64,000 nt of DNA from Silurus meridionalis (lineage: Eukaryota; Chordata; Actinopteri; Siluriformes; Siluridae), in assembly GCF_014805685.1 (NCBI RefSeq), contig NC_060892.1, positions 5,467,490-5,531,489 of the forward strand. The letters are read 5' to 3'. The translations under genes and the position numbers were made by a program. Positions 35,394 through 48,800 of the stretch are shown one piece after another. Numbering within the stretch: position 1 is the first letter of the stretch; every line of letters begins with the position of its first letter. Below the pieces are notes generated by a model, which searched no databases, was not told the DNA's origin, and saw only the letters and a program-made list of their open reading frames with translations.

Positions 35394-36108
35394 ATGAATC
35401 GCATCCAGGTGAATTTACGAGCTTTGCCTTCCCACGTCTTGGAAGCAGTGTGCAGACCAGATCCATCCCAAAGCACCAGGTGAGACACTGCTTTCCCCAT
35501 CATTCCCTTCACAATGTCATCAATCCAACACCAAACCCATCTATTCACCTCCATCATTCTTTTTCTCCTTCTCGCTCAAGGTCACCTGAGAGCATCATCA
35601 GCCCGATCATCTTCCCCAAATCGAAGATGCACCTGTGGGATCCTGCACCTACCGGAGATCTGGTCAATCTTCACCTTTCCTACTACAGGTGGGTCTGGTG
35701 GATGGGTGTATATAGAGGTGATGAAGCATGATGCTGTTGGAGGAAACCACAGGATGGTGTGAGGAAGCAGAGAAACTTGCCAGAGGTGCCTGTCACTAGT
35801 TGGAGATTTCTTCCTTGTGATCCAGTTCATCTGAGCAGGTCGTTCCATGATAGATAAAACTCCAGCCGACTGTTTGCTCTTGTTGTACGGTGAAGTTCCA
35901 ATGAGCTGCAGTCCAGACGGAACTGCGTGGTGTAATGAAGTATGGAATGGTAGCATGTTAAAGCTCCAAAATGAGCTCAAACCCTTAAGCTTCCACCTCC
36001 ATGTTCTAAAATCTTCTCTCCTAGTCCATGTCTTACACAAGTTCTTCTGTTAGAGACGAAAATGTCCAATTTGGACTGTCCACAGAACGTTTTTACAGGT
36101 GGTTCACA

Positions 36109-36187
<79 letters not shown>

Positions 36188-36506
36188 ATAAAAACTATGA
36201 CTGACTTAAAGCAAACACATGAATATACATTGTACGGATCTCAGAGCTGCTTCCAGTCAATCTGAAAACAGAAAAATGTTGATTTGGTTTCCTTTGACAC
36301 TTGTCCTCTTTGACATCCTGGACGTGTGTGTACGTGTGTGTGTGTGTGTGTGTTTCAGAAAGCCCAGGCTGCTGCTCATGGAGAAGGCGCTGCGTTTGGC
36401 TCATCGTCACGCACGACAGAGCAAGAAGCCCCAGTTTTCATGCTTTCTTCTCGGGACTCTCGCTGTGGAGAGCGGTGAGGACACTTCAGATCTGTGACTG
36501 TTAGAG

Positions 36507-36574
<68 letters not shown>

Positions 36575-36795
36575 CGGTACACAAAATTCACGGTTCTGTA
36601 CGTACCTCAGTTTTTAATTCAGAATTCGGTTCAATTTCAGTAAAGTCACAAGGGAAGTAATGCAAAACCAAATTGTAGTTTTTTTATGAACACAGTTTTT
36701 TTAATTAACATTTGTGATCAACATTTGAACAGTTTACATTTTGAAATGAAATGCCTGCTTGGTTAAATAATTATTATTAATTATTATTTAATAAT

Positions 36796-36882
<87 letters not shown>

Positions 36883-37031
36883 TGAATATAAAAATAGAAT
36901 AACTTAAATTACATCAATAGACTTTTATATTAAATTGGGTAATTATTTAAATTAGCATAAATTTGAAAAAAAAAAAAAAAAAAGTACAATAGTTTACATT
37001 TGTTGGACCCCAAGTGGGTAATATAGGGGTG

Positions 37032-37070
<39 letters not shown>

Positions 37071-37850
37071 CACATGTTTTTACATTTACACATTATATTT
37101 GCATTTTATTTTTATAAAGATATGATCTACCTAACTGTTCTACTTATTTTTGTATAACGTAACAAATGTCTTCATTCCTTCCATCCTTTATTCATTCACT
37201 CCCTCAATATGAGGAATTCTAAGGATTTTCTCTTTTTAAGAGAGATTCTTGTAGCTGGAGGTGAAACGCTAAATAATTTATAAAGCTAGACTGCTTCAGA
37301 GTACAGAAACAAATACATGTAATTGCAAAATAAATGGAATATTCTATCCATCCATTTTCTTTTTTTTTTCATTGAAGGTTTATTTAAAAAAAAATGTTAA
37401 AATGCAAACCATGTCCTTGTTTATCCCAGATTTTGATAGTTAATGGTTTGATTTGATTTTTCTTCTCTTTCGCGTATCTCTAAATCCTTTCTGCTGTGTA
37501 GACGAGGAAGGCGTGACCATCACCTTGGATCGCTTCGACCCTGGCAGAGAGCAGCCTGATGGCTCGGGAAAGTCTCCAGCTGCTCTGCTCCCGGGTGACG
37601 TCCTGGTACCATGCCTGTTCCACACCCTGAGTGTTCCAGACACCACAGTGTTCTCTGCACACGACCTGGACATCGCTTTTAAGGTGGCGGGTCGTTCTGA
37701 TGCACGTGTGTGTTTTTCAGTTACGAGGAAGTGACGTGGTGAAAACGGAGCAGCTGTTTGAGAAGCTCTCCAGACACTCAGATATGGGGGTGTGCTTCAC
37801 TTTCAAGCACTTCCTCCAACCTGTCAGTACCAGCTGTACCTCTGGAAGAG

Positions 37851-37892
<42 letters not shown>

Positions 37893-38530
37893 ATAACCAG
37901 TTTAGTTTGTGTGACTCAGGTGCCATGTGCTAAGATCTGGATTTGGGTGTAACGAATACTAACGAGGGCTGCTGCTATCGATAATTTTAGTAATTGAGTA
38001 ATCTGATAAGAAGTGTTGTTTTTTTTTTTTTTTTTTTTTTTTAAAGAGAGTGATACTAAATAAATGAAAATGAGGCGGGTCTCTTTAAATAAACAAGTCA
38101 TTTTGCTTTTCTTTTAAATTTTTTTTTTTAATTTTTATTAATGATGAGGATTTATTTTTGCTATGCAGTAATGTTGATGCAGTGATGAAGATTCCTCCTG
38201 TTCCATGCTTTAGTGTTTGTTTTCCTCCTCCTCCTGCTCATGTCCTGATCTCTGCTCTGTCAGATGTTGGAGCATTCGTGCAGCAGCAGAGAGGCGATGG
38301 AGCTGTGGAAGCTGATGAGTCTGCGTGTGCGTCTCAGCTGCGTTGAGAACATGGACCGGCTGAGCTTCAGCCTCCAGTGGGCCGGCGTGACGTTGGCCAG
38401 CTCAATGGAGGCCTTCCCCGTTCGTGTGCTGCCGGTCATCCCCACCGCACTGGCCAGGAACCTGAGCAGCCCGGCCAGCATGGCACAGTCTCTACACTCC
38501 CACTCTAATGCGAGGAAACGAGGGTGTGTG

Positions 38531-38583
<53 letters not shown>

Positions 38584-41236
38584 CTACTCTTCTGAGATGT
38601 TCCACTGGATTCTAGAGTGTTTGTGGAGATTTGTGTGAGATTTGAGTTCATTCGATTTGATTTGCTGTTTAGGTTCCTGACCATGGACCAAACCCGCAAA
38701 CTGCTCCTCATCCTGGAGTCGGATCCGAAGGTCTACACTCTTCCTCTTGTTGGAGTGTAAGTATTGCATTTTTTCCCCTTCACAGGTTATGTAATGAGGT
38801 CTTGACTCTCCAGTGGGGCAGTAATGTGCGAGGTGTGATGTGTTAATACACGTGTTTCATACACTATATGGACACCTGACCATAAGTTTGGTACGTGCTT
38901 TTTGACTTCCATTGCACATTTCATCCATATTTGCTGCTCCACTCTTCTGGGAAGATATTTTTGGTACTCGTGTAGTAAAAAATTCGTAAAAACGTTACTA
39001 AAGTATTTGTTAAGGGCCCAAAGAGTGACAGCTTGGCGATACCGGGGCTTGAACCCTTGACCTTCCGATTAGTAACCCAGTGCCTTACAACTGAGCCACT
39101 CTTGGTAGGGTTTCCATGGGTTGGAGAGGAAGATTTTGATTGGCCTCCTAAACCGCTGAACTCAATCCTACTGAGCACCTTTGGGATGAACTGGAACACT
39201 GACCGCACCCCAGACATCTTTACCTCACCTACATCACTACCTGATTTTGCCAACACCTTTGTGGCTAAGCACAAATCTCTACAAGCAATGTCTAGTGGAA
39301 CATCTTCCCAGAAGAGTGGAGGCTATTATAACAGGAAACGGGCATTAAATCGAGCAGGTGGTGTTTTTAGTTATATGGTAAGCTAAAGCTTTTGACAGTT
39401 TACTTGGCGAATTCGGTTCACGCTTTAATCCCACCGCGTCGGTAATTTAAACTGTGCTCGGCAAATCCCATCTTGACCTAAACCCTCATGGGGGATTAGT
39501 CGCTGTTGTGTAGTTGGATAGTAATGGTTGGTGGTGTATTTAAAAATATATATATATATTTCCCCTCCCCCTTTTGTCCGATGTGGCAGATGGTTAAGTG
39601 GCGTGACTCACATCCAGAACCCGGTGGTGTGGGCGTGGTGTCTGAGGTACCTGTATAGCTCCTCCCTCCACGACAGGTGAGCGCTGTGGCAATCTGTTCA
39701 TCTGGTAATTACTGCTCCTGAGTTTTACTGCTGTTGAGGATTTTTTTTCTTTTATTAATGAAGTTTGGCAGTGATTCCAAACAATTGTGGTCCTAAATGA
39801 ATAAATAAGCTTGAAAATGAATATTAAAGTGTATTGATTTATAAAAAAAATTGTTAAATGGTTACAATTTCGATAGGTGAAGGAAATGTTTTTTTAAATA
39901 CTCGTGCATTGTTGTGAACAATTTTCGTAGTAGTCTGTTGTGTCCTGAATAACAAAGCCGCACTAATGTCTTTATCAGAGTGATGTCTGAGGACGATGCG
40001 TTCCTGGTGGTCCTGTACTCTCTAACTCACCGCGATCCCGAGTTTTACCAGTGCAGGCTGCGGGCGCCGAAGGACATGAGATTTCAGCTTCTCACCAGCA
40101 CCGAATCCCTCACGATGTACAAGGTCTGCTCACTATGAGTGTAGAGCTTCTGCTTGCATTCACTAAAAAAAATTAGCGGAAAAAGCTTTGGCTCGTGCCG
40201 GATTTAAATTAATGTGTATATATTAATATGTAAATTAATAGAAATTACAAGTGAAACCCATTTAAAATAAAGCAAACTCTTATTACATTTCAATAGGAAC
40301 AGTGTTGCTGGTCACCCTTTTTTGCCAACTCATTGAAGATTGCTCTTCGGACACACAGGACTTGCTTTATCTACCTTATGTTCTTGCAAAAAAAAATTCC
40401 TGCGAACAGAAATCCTTGCTGGCCTTTGCTAAATTGGCCAACAAATAACTTACCTTGACTCCTACATAGTAATTTGTCAGGATAAATATTTAGCTGAGCC
40501 TAAGAAATGAACTGCTAACCCCTGAGCAGCGTTTCTTGCCATGGACTGGTTGCTGGTGTATATAGTATGCTTGGCGGGAAAGTGTCGTCTGATCTCCTAT
40601 TATTTCAAAACCGCAGCGGTTTCTTGGAAATAAGATGTACCGCTTTTCGATCAGGCTCCGGTGAAAAATCTTTAGCTGCACACTTGCTGTAGACTTTTCA
40701 TTAAGTATCAATGCAATAGCAGCTGTGAAGAATATCTGTGAGTAGAGTGGATAGACTCTGCTTTAACAAAGATTGGTAGCGTTTGGAGTGCGCCATCTAG
40801 AGGCTGAAACACAGGGTAATGCAGGAAAAAGGCAAAATGAATGTGGACTTTAGGATAAATTTGTACTCAATGAGCCTGATTTTAAATCCACTGAATTGTC
40901 TGATGTCTTGAACCAGTCCTAGTTTGGAAATGATCCTGCTTAACATTTGAAAGTTAAGATGTACAGAACATGACACGAAGATAAAGTCTAAAAACGTTTT
41001 GTATCAAACATGTCGGCAAATCAAACGAAATCAGATGGACATGTCAGAAAAAAGCGACAAAAAATGAAGGGTTTTATGGCCAGTGTGTGACTGTAGGTGG
41101 TGTGTGTGTGAGGTGTGTTTGCTCATAATACAGCACACTTAGTTTATATCTGTAGTCCACTGCATTGTAAAGGTAAAGAAAACATGCTAAATTGTATGTT
41201 TTTGTACTTCTTTACACTCAAATGATCCTAGATCAT

Positions 41237-41325
<89 letters not shown>

Positions 41326-44300
41326 ATGTGGAGCCAGCAGAGGGGCGTTCACTGCGCTTTGAGCTCAGTGCCGAGAGCCAGAATCAGGATACTGAGCTCT
41401 TTAAGGAGGCGCTTTCTCGTTCAGCATTACAGAGGTACAGTGGCCTTTACTGTTCTTTCCAATGTTCTTATTGGTCTGTAGGTATTGGTTACTTTTTTTT
41501 TCCCCAGATGGTAGCTCAAGAAGAAATGCAGCAGCAAATCACTGGTTTAATGTAGTTTATTTAATTTTTATTTAATAAAAATACCAATATATTCTATTTA
41601 ATTTGAACAATTAAATAATTATATTTGATTGCGTTTGTACGAATGTGGGTTTTTTTCCCCCCCCAATAGTACTATTACTACTCTACTCAATGAACCGAGT
41701 TGGGTTTAAGAACCGATAGCTAGGTGGGATCATACTTCCTGATAACCGATTAATAAAAAAAATCAATCTTCACTTCATGTAAAATAGTACTGAACTTAAT
41801 TGAAACAATAAAATGGTACTGAATCATTAAAATGTGCTAAATTAAATAAATATGAATATATTCAGGATGAAATAAAATTATGTAATTAATAAATGCTTAA
41901 AAAAATTAAATATAATGCAGTGTAAAAGCAAATGACAGCGGACCTTCTTAGCTGGACGCCACCCGGAAAAACTACCGGTATGGCCTTTTGCCCATAGTTC
42001 CAGCTATCAACTATCGGTGCCAGTTAATCGGCAATACTGATGTATCGGTCGACCTCTAGCTCTAAAAGAAGCGAAAACAACAGCTGACAGTAAATGACAT
42101 TAAATGCAATTGTACATATATGATGTTGCTGTCTTCATATAAGTGGAATTAAAAAGCTTGACTTGAAAAGGAAATGCAATACGATGACATCACATCATCA
42201 TCTTCTGAACAATGTTCCTCAGGCATCTCAGATAGCAATGAATATATTGTCTCTTGTCTCCATCAGAGCTACATCATTAGCTGCCGCCATTCCGAATAAA
42301 GTGTCCATCAGTGACCATGATTCCGGAGTGGAAGATGAAGACCTTTCTCCTCGGCCGTCCCCTAATCCTCACCCCATCAATCAGCAGGTCTGACCGCTCT
42401 CACACAGCCCTCTGTCGGATATTTTAAGCTCAAGAATTTCACTGTTCTTTCTTTCACATATTTTTGTTTGCTATGAGAGAGTATATACAAGGAAGCTGCT
42501 TCGGTTCCAAAACTACGTTTCTTCACCAAATCTAATTGCTGTTTGGGGTTTGTTATAGGATCCAATCCACACCACGCTCGCACACTTTGGAGGTGGTGAG
42601 GGGTGATCTCCACCTAATATCAATACTGGTGCAATTTCTATTACAATATATTAAATACAGACATCAAAGTTCAGCCCGTTGCTGAAATAAATAGGATATG
42701 AAAAAGGTTATCAGTTCAAATCCCAGTGTCGCTAAAGCTTCCACTCCTGAGCCTTGGAGCAGGGCTTCTATCCATCAACCTCTCAGTGGTGTAAATGAGT
42801 TAATTGTATGTTGCTAAGGACGTCTGCGAACAGCGTAAATGTTACCATGAAACCGGTGTTTTCTGAGGCAAGGCACACCGCCACCAACCACAATGACAGT
42901 GAAACTTCTAGTATAGTGAGAAACATCATATTTATTTTACAGGAGAATTCAATGCCCTATAAAAAAGAAAAAAGTTTCGCAAAATAAACTGATGGTCTCA
43001 TTCCATAAGAATTTATATAATCTCATTTTCTGATATGCGGATACATTCTTTTGCACACATTAATGCAGCCTGTATTATTATAATTCTTTCTATAGATGAG
43101 ACAAGTCCAGCCTTCTGTTCCAGAACTCTCTATGGTTTTGGATGGCAGTTTCCTTGATGGGAAGGTCATGGAATCCCATGAGCACACACTTGCTCATCCT
43201 CCGCTTAGGAGCTCGAACAGCAAAACTTCCCCCTCGCACCCTGCACCGCGACCACCTGCTCAGAATGTCATGTCTGGCCCTCCACCCATCAGGAGACCTC
43301 TGACCCCAGTGTTATCTCAGCCCAAGCTCAATAGAACTCAGTCCACCATCGGTCACCACTCCGTGTGCAGGAACTCCGGTCCCTCTGTGAGCCGAAGATC
43401 GAGCACCGGCTTCACAGCGTCATCATCTTCCTTGTCTTCGTCTTCTTCACCCAAGCCTGGTTCATCCCCAAACGACTCGCTGCATGAGCACACGCAGAGA
43501 TCTGGCCACCCAACTCCCCCAAACCAAAAGAGCAAAAAGGTGTCCATTGGTTCAGAGCAGACATCTCTGCTCCCTTCTCAGCACATGGTCTTCCACAGCA
43601 CCCCGGCTTTCAAACCGGCCTGCAGCTGCTGCCCTGCTCATCATTCCCACACAGCTGTGTACCAGGGCAACACCTGGCAGGGATCTCAGTCTCCCCCTAT
43701 GCATTGTCCTCCTGAAGGAAGTTCACATCGAGAATGTTGTCTCTCCCCTACCAGACCTGCACTTCCTTTGGGGTGCCGCGTGTCCCCTGCTCAGAGCCCC
43801 GTGTGCCATTCTGCCATTCCCCTTCACTTCTCTCCCTCACATGTGCCACACGTTTCCAACCCCTGTCCTGGAGCTCTGGACCAGACTGCACCCATGTGCC
43901 AGGCCCAGTGCTGCCAACGTCAACCTGGTCCCACTGGAGACGGCCTTCTTCCTGCTGATGCCTACAGGATGCTGATGGAGCAGGACCGCCAGCTGAAGCA
44001 ACTGCAGGCTCAGGTTTGTTGTGGATATAAGATTTAACACGCGTGCATTTTAGGTGTGTAACGGTTCACGTATTTGTTCCGCACGTAAAAAGGAGTGCAT
44101 TCGGAGTTAAAATCAGAGATCTCTCAGGACCGTATCAGGAAAGTTTTTATTGTTATTATTAAACATGAAAACATACACAACAATGCCAGGGGTATAAAAA
44201 GAAACAAGACTTGGAGTAGTGTCACTGTGGCTACACACTTAACTGCAAAAGAGCAGCCACTTTATTTTTTAGCGTTTTATGTACAGCTTCAAGAATTTCT

Positions 44301-45807
44301 CTTAAAAGGAGAAAATTCTGCATATTGAGGGAGTGAGTGAATGAATGAAGGATGGAAGAAATGAAGACATTAGTTAAAAGATGCTGAAAACAGTTAAAGT
44401 AGATCATATCTTGGCGTTTTTCATTTAATATAAAATTTTCTAGACACACTTGCATACACATCTGTATTTCTCAAATAGGGTCTAACAAATGTAAACAATT
44501 AAATTTTCCCATTTATTTAGATTTGATTTAATTATTGCTATATTAATTGCATGGATTAAATTGAATAATTTATTATATTCTATTATTTTTTTTGTTTATA
44601 AAATATTTTATATTATTTAACCAAAATATTTTAACTGTTAATGTTCACATATTAATAATAATAAACTGTTAGTATACATTTTTTTTGTACCGAAATTGAA
44701 CCAAACCGCGATTTAAAAACTGAGGTACGTACCGAACGTTGAATTTTGTGTACCGTAAAACCCTGTTGTACGAGCATAATTCGTTCGTAAAAATTGCTCG
44801 TAGGTCCATTTGCTCGTACGTTCGCACTGATTTTGAGATGGTGGTTGATGGTGAGAGAGGAAGGAAGTTAAATGGAAGGAGAATCTCCTTCTCTTGACCC
44901 TCTCTTTATTCTTCACTATGGTGATTATGGTAGCGCTAGACACCCCATACTGCTGACATGGGTCACGAGTACGCACACCACGCTCGTACTTTTCACCTAT
45001 TTCCTTCTTGGTTTTAATGGTAATTCTATTTACTTTCCTTTTTCCACCACCAATTTTTTGGGAGACATTTTTCAAGATTTCTAGTGAAATAAAGTTTTTG
45101 CTGCACTGAACAACGAAAGCGACCGAGGGACACGAGATCAACTAAGCGACTGATGCTACGAGCATGGTCGCTCGTATCTTCGTTTGCTCGTACTATTAGT
45201 TGCTCGTACAATAGGGTTTTACTGTACCGTTACGCCTCTTATGCGTTTACATTTTGCCTAATAAGTAAGGTAGGGATCATTTGAAGGCATGGTGTTCTAG
45301 GAGAATAATCCCAGGCTATTGTACAGGATCAGAGCTAAATCACCTTGACTTTCATTAATAATCAAAAAATTTCACAAAAAAATCTATAAGGAATTTGAGA
45401 AGTGTTTTGCTGTCATCAGGAATATTCTGATTATTAATAATTTCATGAGCGAAAGAGTATTTTGTAGAGGTCAACCGATTAATCAGCATCAATAGTTGAT
45501 TGCTGGAACTATCGGTAAAATCCATACCGATTTTGCGGATTTCGGTCCTCTGTCATTACGTGAGCGGCCTCTAGTGGCGAAACACTGATGCTCATTTGTC
45601 TGTATGGTGCCTAACAAAATATTAAACTTATCTAGCATAATAAATCAATTTAAAATCATAATAAAGTGCTGGCTTATGTCATCTACAGAAAGTCACAACA
45701 GCAAGCCATCGTCTATCAAAGATTTCTCACAAAATATTCAGTAAGGAAATTTGAAACGTTTTGCTTTCAGGAAAATCGTGACAGTTTCCCAAATCTAAAT
45801 AATTTAA

Positions 45808-45870
<63 letters not shown>

Positions 45871-48800
45871 GTGAGAGTCATAACAATGCATTTGTCTTAA
45901 AACACATCTCCCTTCAAACATCTCAATTTTTAATTTGAAACATGGACTATTTTTTTTTTAATTGGCAAGACTTCAATTTCTGACCTCTCTGTAGACAATC
46001 GCTCTTTAAAAAAGCTTCTATCGGCAAAATAATGATCAATACATTTGTTTTGACAGATTTATCTGGAGTGTTTCATTTGTTCCTGTGAAATACAGCCAAA
46101 CTGCATTCTGCCTGTTCACGGGCTCTATTTTAATTTCATCTCTCTCAGATCCAGAAACTTCTTGATGCCCAGACCAAGGTCCCGGAGCCGGCACAAGCAT
46201 CTCCAGAGGATCCTCAGGAGCAGGCCATTCAGACTTCAGTGCTTTCTGAGCCTGTAAAGAAGACGAGCGTGAGCATCGCAGTAGAAACAGGTGCACAGGA
46301 GAAGAATATAAAAAACCCTTGATTGCATCCTTTTGTGTTTTCTCACTATACCCTCTATGATCAAATCCCAAGCTCAATGTGTTTCAAATGTTCTCACAGG
46401 TGCCAGTTTGTTCTGGAGTGCCCCCGATCAAAACTCAATGCTCGAAGCGCAGACGCTCGATTGTCACTCTGATACTAACAGCACAGGCTCCTCCAGACTC
46501 TGCTCAGAGCCGGTCCACCAGAACAGGGAGGAACCGAGTCCTGCGACCCCCAGGCACTCGGTCTCATCACCACGGCACAAGTAAACCATCTCCTGAACTT
46601 CCTGTCCATGCTGTACATTTACATTCATGGCATTTGCTCAGTGGTGGACTGTAAGAAAGTAAATGGAATTGGTTACTGTACTTAAGTAGCTTTTTTGGGG
46701 CTAAATTGTACACTGTGTGTGGTGTTATTGGTGTTTACCCCAAACCACTTTGACCCAATGGGGAAATAATACTGTAGCTGGAAACAAATCAGTGAAGGAC
46801 AGGGTGGGGAGAGGAAGTGGAGTTACCGTTCTCACTATGATACCACTTACTAAAGGTACAGGTTTTAGTACAGCATGTCTCAATCCGTTAATCTCTCACA
46901 TTGAACAACAGATCTCCACCAAAAAACCCCCGGCACGGTCTAATATTCATGGAGCTCGCTTTGTTCACAGGGGCATCGCCATGCTGGAACAGGTTTGGGT
47001 TTCCAAGTTCAAGTGAACGCCAAATCTTTATTATACCACATTCAAAGGCATCTTATACAGTTGTGTGCCTGCAGTTTTGTGGTAAAGGTTTGGAGAAGAA
47101 CCACATATGGCAGGAAAGGTCAGGTGTCCCAATACCTTTGGTCATAAGTGTAATTCTGACAACAGAACCTGATGATTTTGGATTTTTTTTTCCCCATATG
47201 GCTGTGAGCCACACACACAACTTAACACAATAATAATAAATTATATGATATAGTAATAATAATGTAACTATTATACATATGATTTAATTAGTAATTAAGC
47301 GCAAACGTAATTGTTTTTGATGCATAGAAAGAAACTAACAATTTTGAGAAATCAGAGGTGCAAAAGTGCTGTATGCAGTGCATAGGGGTATCGCGCATGG
47401 GGGGCGCCATTGCATTATATTTACATTTATGGTGTTCGGAAGACCACCAATATCCAGAGTAACTTACAGCTGAGCAATTGAGGCTTAAGGGCCTTTCTCA
47501 AGGGCCCAGCAGTGGCAAATTAGAGATGCTGAGATTTAAACTTGTGACCTTCACATCCAGACTACAATTTCTTATCTACTGAGCTCCCACCTTCTACATC
47601 ACGTTTGGTATTTTTATTCTTGTATTTGATTCTTTCTCTGGTTCACTTACATTATAGCAGCTATAAACGCCCCAAAAAATTATTTTTTTAATGCACAGGA
47701 GGTGGAGGTCGTTGCTCAGTGGTTAAGGCTTTGGACTTTGGATCAGAAAGCAACAAGTTTAAATCTCAGCAACAGCAAACTGCCACTGCTGGGCCCTTGA
47801 GAAAGGCCCCTAACCCTCAGTTGTAAATCGCACAGGATAAGGGCATCTGCCAAATGCCTTAAATGTATTTATTTATTTATTTTGTTTATACCATAAACAG
47901 TGCCTTTAAATATTCAATAAACATCTCCATCTTACAGAAAATGTTCCCATATCAGTGAATCAGTTATTACCATAGAAACGATAAAAGGATGGAATAAGCT
48001 TTTTTTTTTTTTTTTGAAGTCTGGGATTTGATGTACTCTCTGATCTTTTATTTCCATTATTTGTATTTAATTCTGAAGTTTCAGAACTTTGTTGTTATTA
48101 AGGAAGAGTTTGTTTCTTTCTCTATCTCCCTTTCCCTAGCGCATCGGATGTAGCCGTCTCTTTAGAGAGTCCCGTGCTGGGAGAAAGTGCGAGCATGTAT
48201 TATAGCTCTCGGTCTCATGACAAGGAGGACTTCCCTCAAAATGGAGAAACACCCAGTCAGCAGTTTTATCAGGAGTTACTGGTAAGATCTATTATTTTTA
48301 ATTCAATTGTATTTGCATAGCCCTGTTTTTACAGTGCACATTGTCCCAAAGCAGCTTTGCAGAATTAAACAGATCACAAATATAACGTTTACATTCATAA
48401 ATTAGTCCTTATAAGTGAGGAAGGACTGAGCCAGTGCTGACTGTGGCATGAGGAAGAAACCTTAAGAGGAACACGACACAAAAGGAAACCCATCCTCATC
48501 TGGGTGGCACCGAATGTCCATCCATTCTTAAGCCCCAGCGTTCCTGCTCCTTTTGGGAAAAGTATGAAACAGTATGGAATTGGATTCGAGTGATTTTCCA
48601 GATCTGGATTAGTTTGGTGGGACAAAGCATTCGACCTGCGTTATTTCTGCTTTTTTACTTTCCTGCTCTTTGAAACGTCACAGCAACAACTAAAAAGTCA
48701 AAATGAGGGATCTCTGGGGTATAAGACTGCTCACCACACCACCGTCAACAAATTTTAGTTAAGATCACTATTTCTCCATCTTTCTATCCCCGAGGACTCA

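Noticed and set aside
35514..35762. 82-codon frame with a hydrophobic start overlapping STIL exon 3
   Set aside because: The conserved STIL frame is a different one ([16 protein letters not shown]), with matching splice phases.
43484..43975. 163-codon second frame overlapping STIL exon 12
   Set aside because: A shadow of the long Ser/Pro-rich exon; the main frame matches STIL at both ends and the alternative has no recognisable similarity.
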